From the NCBI RefSeq assembly GCF_022965805.1, contig NW_027331669.1, positions 1 to 64,000 of the forward strand: a stretch of 64,000 nucleotides of DNA, in the 5' to 3' direction. Source of the stretch: Primulina eburnea. Lineage: Eukaryota > Streptophyta > Magnoliopsida > Lamiales > Gesneriaceae. The notes beneath the pieces were generated by a model. That model ran no database searches and was not told the origin of the DNA. It was given only the letters and a program-made list of their open reading frames with translations. Each line of letters begins with the position of its first letter. Position 1 is the first letter of the stretch. Made by a program: the position numbers and the translations under genes. This document shows positions 34,144 through 46,400 of this stretch, in pieces.

Positions 34144-35769
34144 TTAAGACAATTACATTAATAAAATATTTATCAAATCAGTTTCACATATTTAAATAAG
34201 TAAAATAATTTTATTAACTAAATTATATTTTTTTGAAAGGTCAAATAAATTAATTTAAGATATAATCTTTTCCAAATTCACACATTAAATAATTTCAGAA
34301 ACATTTTATTTAACATTTAATATTTTTTTTACAAGGATGACAAGATTTAATCATTTGATTCCAAGTGGTAATAATTTTATTCATTAGTTATTTTACTGAA
34401 TACTAATTTTATTACAATTTTATGCATTTTCAATTATAATTTGTTAATGAAACGAGTAAGAGCATTGTATATAAAATTATTTATAATTAATCATAATTCA
34501 TTATCCCATTAAGTAATATCATATTAACAACTTTTGATATCTTTTCAACGATAATATCATATTCAACGTCAATAATATAAGTAAAGAATTTATAAGGAAA
34601 GTGATGATTTTGACGTTGTGCTGATTTTTCAATTATATACGACATATACGACAATAGTTGTGAATCAAGTGTATTTTTTAAAAATTTCAACACATGGGCT
34701 ATTTTTTTTTCGAGAATTATAATGTCATGTGTAATTAGAGTAAATAAATTTAGGGGTAAAGTTTTTATATATTTTTAACAAATTATATATTGAATTTGAT
34801 ATTTTTTAAAACTCTTCGATGCTTATCTCATATTACAAACACAAAAATAAATCATTAATAAATATTTCTCAAAAAATGATAATTTATCTCGTACAACTTA
34901 CAACTAACTAATTAAAATTTTTATTGCTCTAATAATAATAACAACAATAAAAACAAAAAATAATTTCAATAATATCAACAAAAATAATGATGTTACCTTT
35001 TAAGAGTCTCTCGTACGAAATGACAAAATCAACAAAGAAACGTAATCACCTAACAATGTTAAACATTTTTATCAAAAAATAAGATTACAAAACAAAATTA
35101 ATTTAATAATAAAAATAAAATTAATACCCGTCAAATATTTTAAAATTACTGATACTCGATAAAATAACGCAGCGTAGTTCCGACAAAGCAAAGAATTTCT
35201 TTAACGACCTTTAAATTTTTTGCGCAAAAAACCAAGAACAAAGCAAAGAAGCTGAGGCCGAGAGAAATTCAAAGAAGTAGAAGAATGCGCAAAGAAGTCG
35301 GGAAATTGCGCGCAATTTAACGGAAGCCAGTTCTGACTATCATTTTTCCTTACATATGCCGCATTTGCAATGGGTTTTATGCTTGACTAAATTAATTTTA
35401 TACACGTTTGTTTTTTGTTTTTTCTTTGAATTTCTATAGGACGTGTTAATAAAAAAAAATCCATAATTAATCATGGATAATTTGCATTTGTATTTGACAC
35501 TCATCTTTTTGGTATGAGATAATTTTTCAAATACATAAAATACAAACGAGGTGAATGAAAATTACTCATTTATATTTCTAATTAGATAAATCGCTTCTAT
35601 CATTTACGTTAAGTATTGACCACTTTAATGCTTATTTTTATTAGACCGAGATGCCCTTTTCCTAATCCTACCGGCTAGGCGGCTATGGATTAAAAAAATA
35701 AAGGGTGGCGTCCCTGATTGGTTTTTATTTCCATAATTTAATGTCCAATAATGTTTGGTTTGCCGTCTC

Positions 35770-35844
<75 letters not shown>

Positions 35845-36180
35845 ACTAGAAAGGATGCCTCGACGCAAACTTTGAGACTTGTTTTTTTTTAAAAAAAAAT
35901 AGATAAATTTGTTGGCTTTGATTTGAGTTTGGGAAAAGGTTGGGTTCAATGAATTTATGTATCACCGTACATTAATAATATTAAATATATATTCGTAAAT
36001 AATTATGGAAATGAAAAAGGAATTGGCCCATCGGAGTTGCATCACTTGACTCTATCTAAGAATCTTATGGTCTCCTCCGTGCAAGAACCAAAACAAGAAC
36101 TTATCTTCCTGCCCAAAACAAATCAAGGATTACTGATTATTTCAAAAAAAAAAAAATCAAGGATTACTGAAGCAGAAGAA
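33891..36180. other. AT-rich intergenic region with microsatellites
   Basis: No gene is seen. A (TA)n(CA)n microsatellite lies at about 34107-34142 and a long (TA)n run of about 66 bp at about 35773-35838. ORFs through these runs are artefacts. Confidence 0.6.
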
Positions 36181-36942
36181 GAAAATGGTATCTATCTCTC
36201 ATGAAACATAATCCGTTCCAGCAGTGCTAGCTCCTTCGGTCATGATCGCAGCAGAGTGAGTTCCTTGCATTAATCTCTCGTTTATTCTGATGTTAAAATG
36301 CCTCAAATGTACTATTTTTGTCAGGAACTTGTGGAATAATCTAAATAGATTGAACTTGTCAGAAAAATCAGGGAACATTTGGTGTTGACAAAGATGGTAC
36401 TGTAGGAAGAGTGCAAGTCAACCCCCCGTTTCTAATCTCATCGCCTTTTATGTTCAGTGGAAGAAAAGTGAGAGAAAAATGCTTTCATTTGCAATTGTTG
36501 AGGAAAATTAGTCAATATTTTGTTGCAGGGACCTCAAATAAAAAAATGTCGTTATATGGAATCTGTTGTAAATTCGGATCGATCTTGAGAAGCTAATGCA
36601 TACCAGTTTTTTTTTAAAAAAAATTATAAATTTAAAATTTGATAAATTTCATTACCAGGTCAAATGCTGCCAAAAAAGTAGTAATTTTGTAGGCTAATTT
36701 TTGAATAAATGTATCTAAATGAGAAGAGGTAGTTCATTTGGGGCTGGCATATGGGTACCATTGGGAAGAGTTCTAAGTCAACCTCATTATTTCTTCTTTG
36801 TAATTTCATTCTCAGATCTAACTCAACTATTCTACATCGAAATCCCATTTCTTCTTTAATCTCATTCCATCTTTCTCTGTTTCAGATAACATAGGGGAGC
36901 AGATCCACGTTGGATTTTCCATCTCCATTCGCTTGTTTTCTA
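36181..36942 (+). other. Probable 5' untranslated region and leader intron of the NLR gene
   Basis: A splice donor GTGAGTTCC at 36256 and a strong acceptor (CTTTCTCTGTTTCAG, ending at 36885) could remove a leader intron, leaving about 57 nt before the ATG at 36943. Two parts of the interval resemble each other at low identity (about 36375-36425 and 36740-36790, sharing GGAAGAGT and AAGTCAACC words), suggesting an old duplication. This is inference from splice signals only. Confidence 0.4.
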
Positions 36943-37741
36943 ATGGCAGACTGTTGTTGGTTAAATCCGCTTAAATATGTAAAAGATGTCGGCAAATTCA
37001 TAGTTACTGAGGTCCTTTGGCCTCCCGTCAAGCTCCATATCAATTATTGGTGGTGCTTCGACGGAAATGTTCAAGGCCTGAGGGATGAAATTGGTCGTTT
37101 GGAAAGGGAAAGGCGCAATATGGAGGGAAAGATTGAAGATGCTCGGCTTCGTGCCGAGAGTGCTACGACTGAGGTTGAAAACTGGTCAAATGAAGGCACT
37201 CAGAAGCTTCAGGAGGCGACGAGGATTTTGCAAGGCTGCAATGATCTTAAGCGATGGAATATAATCCCGCGGTACTCGGTGGGAAAGAGTGCCAAAGAAA
37301 TAGCAGAAGGCATCGCAAAACTACGAAATGAAGGAAATTTGATTAGGATTGTTGATCCAGCCCCTCCGGCATCAATGGTATCTATCTCTCACGCACCAAC
37401 TTTGGAGTTTCAATCGAGAAAAAGCATGGAGGAAGACATCATCAAGTGTTTGAAAGATGGCAACGCCCGCATGATAGCGATTTGCCGCGCGGGAGGTGTT
37501 GGGAAGACAACTATGGTGCGAAGAATTGAGGATAGGGTGAGAAAAGAATTTGATGAGATTGTGACTGTAGTTGTCAGTCAACAAACCGACAAGCTCAAAA
37601 TTCAGAAGCAAATAGCAGAAATATTACGTTTGGGTTTGAGCGAGGAGACTTTGGATGGTAGAGCACATAAATTGCGCACCAGGCTAATGGATTCGAAGAA
37701 GAAACTCATAATATTTGATGATGTTTGGAAAAGATTTGAGC

Positions 37742-37786
37742 CGGAGGATATAGGAGTTCCTTACAGAGGAACTCCTATATCCTCCG
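37742..37786. repeat. Perfect inverted repeat inside the NB-ARC coding region
   Basis: Two 19-nt arms, 37742-37760 (CGGAGGATATAGGAGTTCC) and 37768-37786, are exact reverse complements around a 7-nt loop. They encode the EDIGVPYRGTPISS stretch between kinase-2 and RNBS-B and keep the frame open. Confidence 0.95.
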
Positions 37787-39860
37787 TAAATTGCAAAATT
37801 ATATTGACGTCTCGGCTCAAAGATGTATGTGAAGAAATGGAAGCCGATAAAGTTATTGAAATTCAAGTCTTGGACAAAAAAGAAGCTTGGACACTTTTTA
37901 GAGAGAAATCTGGTGATTGCGTGGATGCTTTATATTTGCGTCCCATAGCAGAAGAAGTCGCAGCAGAATGCAAAGGTTTGCCAATTGCGCTTGCCACCGT
38001 TGGTAAAGCTCTAAAAAATAGAAGTATAAAGACCTGGAAAGATGCACTTTTACAACTGAGAGGATCTAACCCACGAATTTCCCGCAAGTTCTGGAAAATG
38101 TTTTTATGCCTCTGAAACTGAGTTACGATTTCTTGGAAAAGTCCCTTTTCCTGCTATGTTGCTTGTTTCCCGAAGATGATGACATCCGGATTGAGGACTT
38201 GGCTTTGCTTAGCTTTGGGTTAGGCATGTTTAAGGGAATCGACAATATCGAAGATGGAAGAAACAGAACATATCATTTATTGGAGAGGATTAGAAGTCGT
38301 TTTTTATTGATGACTGGTAGTGAGGAAGATGAGGTGAAAATGCATGATGTTGTTCGTGATGTGGCTATTTTCATTGGTTCAGAAGAAAAGCAAGGGTTTT
38401 TGAATGTGTGCTCAATGGATTCATCTCGCAATTGCAATTGGATGTCGGTGGAAATTTCAAATATTGCCAATGCCAAGCTTCCTGTTGGGTTGGATTTTCC
38501 AAATCTTCGTCTCTTGATGATTCTGAATTCCAATTATTCAGAATTTCCCGAAGGATTTGATGTCAACGATATTTGTTTTAAAGGAATGGAGGAGCTGACA
38601 GTTTTGTATTTTTCAAATCAAAATTATCAATCACTTCCATCAACTCTGGAATTCCTACAAAAACTTAGAAAGTTGCACTTGAAAAATTGCAAGGTGAAAG
38701 ACATATCAGTTGTTGGAGAGTTAGCAAGTTTGGAAATTCTTCGTGTCTCGTTCTGTAACGAAATTGAAGAGTTACCAGCAAATGTCGGGGGATTGAAATT
38801 TCTAAGATTATTAGAATTGAGGAATTGCGAGAAACTCGAAAGAATAGTGGCTGGTGTCATATCAAGATTGGTTGGGTTGGAGGAATTGAAGATAGTTGAT
38901 TGCTTTAACAAATGGGAAGCGAAGGGAAATGTAAGTGAAGAAAGGAATGCTAGTCTTTCAGAACTTGGGTCTCTCAGCAATTTGACTTGCTTGGAGATTG
39001 ATATATTGGATCCCAACTTGGTCGCCCAAGAGATATTGCTTTCAAAGCAGTTAAGAAGATATCAAATTCGTGTTTGTGAGAAGGACCCATTTTTATTTCA
39101 TGTCATGAAGTATGAGAGAAGAATCACACTCCAATTACCGAGAGACGTGACAGTAGGAAATTGGATTCGGCGACTAGGAAAGAACACCCAGTCACTAGAA
39201 TTACGTGGAGATGGTTCAAGCGATTTTAATCTAGGTGAGATTGAAAGCTTGAGGGAGCTCGTATTTCAAAATTGTTCAACGGTGAAGAAATTGATGAATG
39301 CAATCGATTGGAAATTCCCCATGTTGGAGCGCCTGGAGCTGAATGAACTTGGAATGTTGGAAGAGATAATTGATGGTACAATTCCAGAGGGATCCAATTC
39401 CTTCCAAAATCTAGAATCACTAGTTGTTCAACATCTTCCCAAGTTGGAATATTTGTGGAAGAGTCCAAATCAGAATGTTTACCTGGTCAACCTCAAATCC
39501 ATAGAAATTTATTTTTGTCCCAATCTACGATATCTCTTCTCAATGGCAACTGCAAGGAGTCTTGTACAACTTCAAAGCCTTGAAATTTCTTTCTGTGACA
39601 CGATTGAACAAGTGTTGTGGAATGAAATGGAAAGCAACTCTTCCCAAAGTTGAAGAGACTGAAACTGTACAATCTGCCAAACCTTTTAGCTTTCACCCAA
39701 GGTGTCGAAATCATAAAATTCCCCCATTTGATAGAACTAGAAATCATACTCTGCCCAAAACTCCGAACCAAAATCGACAAATACCCAACCGGGATGATTG
39801 AGCGGCTCATCGTTCTTAATCATGACACTATAGAAGAAATATTTAGGGATGATGGAAATC

Positions 39861-40690
39861 GCCGTATCATATTCCAAGAATTGTATGAATTGTACCTAAT
39901 TGGTCTGCCATGCCTGACAACGTTCTACAGAGGTGTTGAAAGCATCAAGTTTCCAAAGCTGAATAAGTTGGGGATTGGAAATTTGCCAAGGCTGAATAGT
40001 TTTTTGCCAATAGATTCAGAACCGACTCAGGGCATCCGCATCCGTCGGAATTAATCCATGTTAATAACTCTCCATCTCATCAAAAATGATGGGGTCCACG
40101 AGCCACATATTCATTACATTAACACTTCCCCATTATTAACACACACCCACATTCATTTAATTTCAACTTTCATTATTTATGGGTCCCACTATCCACTTAC
40201 TCACTTATTTTTTATTTTTAATTATTTCAATATCTTTCTAATATTTTTAAAATTTTACAACAACTATTACTAAAAATAAGTACTATTATTATTTTACAAA
40301 TAACTTCATTCCAATATTCATTAAAATATTATTAAGAAACGAAAAAAAAATTGGAATCTTTTTTTTTTGAAATATTATTCAACACAATCTCTTTAAAAAT
40401 ACCACAAAATACAATGAAAACGAATTACGATAATTGAAAAGAGAATTACATAAAAAAAAAATTACATATTCCATTTCTCTCTAATCTGGTCACACAGATG
40501 TTCATGAACTATAAGCTGCTCCGGCGTATCATATTCCATGAATTGTATAAATTGGAGCTAATTGATCTGCCATGCCTGAAAACGTTCTACAGAGGTGTTG
40601 AAAGCATCAAGTTTCCAAAGCTGAAATTGTTGCGGATTGGAAATTTGCCAAGGCTGAATAGTTTTGTGCCAATAGATTCAGAACCGACCC
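39861..40690 (+). repeat. Duplicated LRR segment interrupted by an insert
   Basis: About 170 bp at 39861-40030 (CGTATCATATTCCAAG to GAACCGACTCA) recur at about 40523-40690 with roughly 90% identity, offset by 662 bp. Between them, about 40031-40500 is AT-rich, non-LRR sequence that starts GGGCATCCGCATCCGT, a word like the terminal repeat of plant PIF/Harbinger-type elements. No matching right end was found. The second copy leads into the splice donor, so it is the copy that joins exon 2. Confidence 0.75.
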
Positions 40691-41011
40691 ACGACCATCA
40701 TTCTCTTCATTTCTTTTGCAATAAAAAGGTACGTCTTTTCTTCGTAATCCCAAAAAACCCACCAAAGTATTTTAAATAATATAAATATGTCCATATGCTA
40801 ATAATATACATATCGAGAAACAAATATTTCATCATTATAATTGTTATTGGGTTTCAACAGTAGTAGCAACAATAATGGCTTTTGTTTTATTTTTTAATAA
40901 ATTATAATCATGGCCATTGTCTTTAATATATTTTTTTATGTCTGTTGCATAAACAAAAAGATTGTATTATATACTTTGATTGTATTATTGTATATTTATA
41001 TAATACAATCT

Positions 41012-41014
41012 TTT

Positions 41015-41065
<51 letters not shown>

Positions 41066-41086
41066 GTGTGTGTGTGTGTGTGTGTA
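41012..41086. repeat. Compound microsatellite (TA)n(TG)n in the NLR intron
   Basis: About 50 bp of TA-rich dinucleotide repeat followed by about 24 bp of TG repeat, inside the intron 40729-41277. Confidence 0.95.
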
Positions 41087-42267
41087 TTCAGCAAATAAAT
41101 TGTTGGTATTCTTATTGTTGTGTTATTTGTAATTTAGTGTTAGCTAGAAAAAATGCGAAGTGGTTATGTTTTACAGTTGTGATGAAGCATAGTGTATTTG
41201 GATTTTACATTTAGATTAAATTGATTTCATTTTTAAGCAATCAATGAATTGTCATTTAATTTCTCTATCTTTTACAGGTTGAAATTATTGGCCTAGAGAC
41301 ACTTAGTCTATGGGACATGCCCGATAAAATAAGCAAGATATGGTGTCGTCATATCCCAATCAGTTTCTTTCATAATCTTAAGGCCTTGATTATATATAAA
41401 GTTGATGGCATCATAAACTTAATATCATCTGCGATCGCAAAAGCTCTTGTTAATCTCAATAGACTAGATATACAATATTGCAAAGAGATGATTGACGTGA
41501 CCGAGGATGAGACACATGTAACTGTTAACTTTGTTTTTCCTAATCTGGAATATTTGGATATTAAAGGTAATTGTAAGTTGAGAAGTTTCTGCCAATGGAA
41601 GCACGCATTTGACTTACCATCACTTGTCTATGTACAAATAACTGATTGCCCTATGATGAAAACTTTCACTTTGGGATCGCTAAGTACGCCAAAATTACGT
41701 GAGTTCTGCATAAATGGCGAGGACATTAAAATGAAAGACTTGAACGATGGCATACATCATTTCACAAGTACTAAGGTAAGTTTCTATGAATATCCAATAC
41801 ATAACTTTCATCTTATTACAATGTATATTTGTTGTTTATATGTTGCATGTGTTAGAATGAATTTTTGCTTTTGTTTTATTCAAAAAAGTACGACCCCTCT
41901 TTATATTTTGTCTTTATAATTATACTACTGTTCATGCTCTATTCCCTTAATGTACTGGACTTGTATATTTAACATGTGTTGAATTCATTGTTGTGAGAGG
42001 TCAGCAATTTTATTATTGTAATATGCTAAGAGTATATTTTCTCTTTCAATATTATTCCTTCTATTTGGTAAATATGATTTACTCGTTGAATTATAGTAAT
42101 TACTCTTCATGATGAAAGGTTTAATCCTAAATATGTTTATTATGCAATTGCTGCCTGATTTTGGTCTACTCGTTTCGTTTAAATGCGATACTATATAGCA
42201 TAATGCAAACGAAGATGAGAACAAGGATGAGTACAATGAGGATGAGAAGCACGAGGACAGGAAATAG

Positions 42268-42712
42268 ACAGAAGGCGAGGAAACGACAGAGAGTAGCAAC
42301 AACAATATTATGTGAGGTAATGTTATTCAAATTGATTTGTTTATGTTTTGCTAGTGAATGGAACATTAACTCATGATTCTAGATACACGTATTAGCTTGT
42401 AGCCAATTTATTTTGGTGCTGAAACTTACATTGAACCCGTAAAGAGGATGAAAATCATGGTATTCGCAACTTTCAGTCTAGAAGTTCGAGAGCTTCGATT
42501 TGGCATTAGTATTACCCTAGTTTTTCTAGTTAATCAAAGACCCATTTTTCCAAGAGGAAGGTATAGTCCTGAAGTATTGAGAAATTTTTGGAGTTCAAGA
42601 AAATGGTATATCTATTCTATTTTATAAAGGTTGAGTGCCTTGATTTGTCATGACAAATTTCATCATTATTATTTCTCTCCCATCGGTTTTGTTACATTTT
42701 TAAGATACTTAT
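42268..42712 (+). other. 3' flank of the NLR gene
   Basis: Presumed 3' UTR and downstream DNA. About 42316-42422 is duplicated at about 55917-56025 (shared word GATTCTAGATACACGTATTA). The interval ends with CTTAT, the left duplicate of the Retand-like insertion. No further gene is seen. Confidence 0.55.
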
Positions 42713-43387
42713 TGATGATACCCCAATATGTCCCGGGCAGTTGATCCCGGGAATGCTAGGGTCATGGGTCAGGCCCATGAGCGATGCCCGGGTCAGGACA
42801 GCCCATCTCTCGAGTGGTTGATTCAGGACATAGCACCAGAGTTCTGGTATGACTTCTCTTCTGACATCTCGAAGCGAGGGAGGCATTTAATGATGTTGAA
42901 ATACACGCGGCCGACCTATTAACATTAATGAGTGACTGGACAGATGGGATATGACCAATACATGATTTGACACGTCAGAACAATAGGGTGTAATCAGCCG
43001 CCCTAGTATATTTAATGCGCACGTCCCAAAAAACGAGGTCATCATTATTTCCTCTACTATAAATACCAGGTTTTGCATTTATTCCTTCATTCAGATATTA
43101 ATGAACATTTAACACTCATTTATTGCACACCAATATCACAGCCATCACTTGGCTACATTGGTTTCTTGTTTGAGTACCCTGCTGACTTAAGCATCGGAGT
43201 GGCCACGCCGGGGACCCCCTCCGGCGCCCATTCACGTGGTTGTTTTTCTTATTGGCAGATCTTTCAAAGGTCAACGAAGAATCTTCTTCCCAGTCCGCCG
43301 TCTTAGCTCATATTTCTTCCTGTATTCTTGATAGCTTACCTAGTAGAGTTACCGACCCGACTCCACTGTTCGACCCGGGTGGCATCA
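42713..43387 (+). repeat. Retand-like 5' LTR (675 bp)
   Basis: It starts TGATGATACCCC and ends GGTGGCATCA. A TATA box, TATAAATA, lies at 43058-43065. It is essentially identical to the 3' LTR. Confidence 0.95.
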
Positions 43388-43388
43388 T

Positions 43389-43405
43389 TGGCGCCGTCTG
43401 TGGGA
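43389..43405 (+). other. Primer binding site
   Basis: TGGCGCCGTCTGTGGGA begins one base after the LTR end. This is the form common in Tat-lineage plant elements. I do not assign the tRNA. Confidence 0.8.
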
Positions 43406-43428
43406 AATCTGAGTCCTAAGACGTGGAT

Positions 43429-46400
43429 ATGGCTCCTACTAGGAGAGCAAACCAAGACGCCTCTCGAGCCCCAGAGGAAAACAATACACGTCTCTCTGGC
43501 GCAGGTGGTCCCCCCCCTAATGATCCTCAACCCACCATTCATTTGACTCCCGAAGAATTGAAGAAAATCATAACCGATGCTGTCAACATGGCTAACGCCA
43601 AAAAGGCTGCTTCTCACCAGGCCAGTCAGCATGAACAGCAGCGTAAGCAAGCACAAGAGGAAGAGAGAAGGGAAGAAGAAAGGGAAAGCGCAGGTTCTAA
43701 ATCCCCCACTATCGCTGGAGAATTGGAAGAATTAAGAAAAAAAGTGAAAGCATTGGAAGGGCAGGCTGTCTCCAAGGGCGGTATTTTCGTAATCAAAGGC
43801 TGCCCATTCTCTGACATCATCGTCCGGGAACCACTTCCCGGGCATTTCAAGTCGGCAAAAATCAAAGATTATGATGGAAGCTCTGACCCTGAGGAACACC
43901 TGGCGCGTTTCGAAAATATGGCCATGTTGCACTGCTATGAGGACCCAATCAAATGTAAAGTATTTCTTACCACTCTGGTCGATTCTGCACAGAGATGGTT
44001 TGAAGGGTTGGCGCCACAAAGCATCTGTTGCTTTGAAGATTTTCAAAAAGTGTTCTTGCATCAATTTAGCAGCAGTAAAAAGTACAAAAAGACCGCCTTC
44101 AGTTTATTCGAAGTAAAGCAAAGGCAAGATGAAACCCTGAGGGCTTATCTCAAAAGATTCAATCGGGTGGCCCTTGATGTGCCGACCTGTGCACCTGAGA
44201 CAAAAACCACCGCATTTATGCAAGGGTTATGGGAAGGGGATTTCTTCCGATCCTTAACCAAAAAACTGCCTGAAAATTTTGAGGATCTCCTGTCACGAGC
44301 GGAGAAATACATCAATATGGAAGAAGCGCAAAACCAGAAAAGAGAGGCCTTGAAAAGAGCAAGAGGAGATCGGACTTACAAAACTGAAGAAAGAGCTCCT
44401 AAGAAAAGTGGTGGGGGTCATTTTCCCCATGTGCCTTTAAAGATGGCTCGGGACAGAGAGATTCAAGAGTGCAGGTCAAATGAAGTCCTTCCTCCCCGTT
44501 CAGAGGTCAGAATCTCCAAGCCAGAACAAAAAAGGTACTGTACCCTTCATAAAAATTGTGCTCACGACACTAATCAGTGCCGAGTCCTAGGAAGAAATGC
44601 TAATAGACGTCCCGTGTCCGCGCCTCACCCACCACGAGAACGATCTAAACAACCACCCTGGTTGTCCAGACGTTCATCGCTGAATATTCCCCAAAGAACG
44701 ATGAGCACTTCAAGTGGAAGACGAGGAGGAGAAACGAGTACCCGGGAAGAGAGAATCAAGCCAGTGGGAGGAGAGGATCCTTCTCCGAGTCGAGGAGTAA
44801 TCAAAATGATTTCAGGGGGAGCTACTGATGGCGACTCTAATCGGGCAAGGAAGGCAAGGGGTAGGAGGGAGTGTCTAGAAGTTGATAATAAAAGAAGAAA
44901 CGAGCCGATTATAAGCTTTGGACCAGAAGATCTCCAAGGAGTGAGTTTACCTCACAATGATGCGCTGGTCATTCAGGCCCGCATCGCCAATTATGACGTG
45001 TTAAGAATTTTCGTGGATAATGGGAGCTCTGTCAATGTTATTTTCAAAGATGCCCTCATCCAAATGGATCTGCATGAATACCAGCTGGAAACTGTGGAAA
45101 CCGCCCTGTTCGGGTTCGCTGGGCACGCCGTGTATCCAGAAGGGGAAATTGCTCTACCCCTGACTCTGGGCACTGGAGACTTGAGAAAAACTGTCATAAC
45201 TACTTTCACAGTGGTGGACGCCCCATCTTCATATAATGTCATCATAGGGAGACCAGCCATGAATGAAATGAGAGCAGTGGCCTCGACGTACCACCAAAAG
45301 ATCAAATTCCCAGTGAAAGGACAGGTCGGAGAAGTCAAGGGCGACCAGCCCTCTTCTCGAAGATGTTATGGAGAAACAGTCCGAATTGATCAGAAGAAGG
45401 CAAGAAGGGAAGGGAAGGGGAAAGAACACCAGGAAGAAGCCCGGGAAGGGGAAGTACACTTTGTGACGGAAGAAGAGCAAGAATCGGTGGAGATCGAGTC
45501 GGGAAAGACTATCCGGATAGCTCGGGACATCTGCGCCACCACCCGGGTAAAACTCTTGCAATGTTTAAAAACTAATGCCGATATCTTTGCTTGGTCTCAG
45601 CAGGAACTGACCGGGATCTCGCCCCAAGTGGCCGAGCATAGACTAAATATCCTCCCAGGGTCCCGGCCAATTAAGCAAAAAAAGCGACATTTCGGCCCGG
45701 AGAAAGATAAAATAATTGAAAAACAGGTCGAAGCATTGCTGAGGGCTGGACAAATTAGGGAAGTCCATTTCCCTTCTTGGCTATCGAATGTAGTTCTCGT
45801 CCCAAAGTCTGCTGGGAAATGGAGAATGTGTGTAGATTTCAGAGATCTGAATAAAGCTTGCCCGAAGGATTGTTACCCACTCCCTCGGATTGATCAGCTA
45901 GTCGATTCCACTTCTGGGTGTGAAATCTTGAGTTTTTTGGATGCATATCAGGGATATCATCAGATCCCTTTAGCTACAGAAGATCAAGACAAAGCTAGTT
46001 TCGTCACGTCTGGGGGAACTTTCTGCTATGTTGTAATGCCTTTTGGACTAAAAAATGCAGGGGCTACATATCAACGACTGATGAATCTTGTCTTTCAAAA
46101 ACAGATAGGCCGAAATATTGAAGTATATGTGGATGACATTTTGATTAAAACCCGAGAAGTCACCCATTTCATCGATGATCTGATCGAAACCTTCGCCACT
46201 TTGAAGCAGTATAGGATAAAACTTAACCCGGCCAAATGTGTGTTTGGGGTTAAGAGTGGCAAATTCTTGGGGTTCATGGTCACGGATCGAGGAATCGAAG
46301 TCAACCCAGAAAAAATCAGGGCCATCATGGATATGCCCTCTCCTCAGTCGGTTCGAGATGTGCAAAAACTGACAGGGAAAATTGCAGCCTTATCACGCTT

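Larger units (their letters stand above)
36943..42267 (+). pseudogene. CC-NBS-LRR (NLR) immune receptor, At4g27190/RPS2-like class, with frameshifts
   Basis: An intracellular immune receptor. The frame is open from TTG at 36910, but the ATG at 36943 (MADCCWLNPLKYV) is the likely start. An N-terminal coiled coil (residues about 35-95) leads to an NB-ARC domain: P-loop AGGVGKTT (about 37489), kinase-2 LIIFDDVW (about 37710), RNBS-B KIILTSR, GLPL motif CKGLPIAL (about 37970) and MHD motif KMHDVV (about 38337). LRRs follow. Lesions: a -1 shift at about 38078-38105, a -1 shift at about 39620-39645, and an LRR segment duplicated around an unrelated insert (about 39861-40690). Exon 1 would end at 40728 (AAG before GTACGT), exon 2 is 41278-41775 and exon 3 is 42199-42267, ending in an acidic tail before TAG. 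All three junctions are in phase 0. Either a pseudogene or a gene with assembly errors. Confidence 0.85.

Noticed and set aside
35725..35949. 74-codon minus-strand ORF with a long Ile-Tyr run
   Set aside because: It is a translation of the (TA)n microsatellite.
42692..43306. Several ORFs of 63-77 codons on both strands, repeated at 54307-54912
   Set aside because: They are inside the two identical LTRs of the Retand-like element and have no coding signature.
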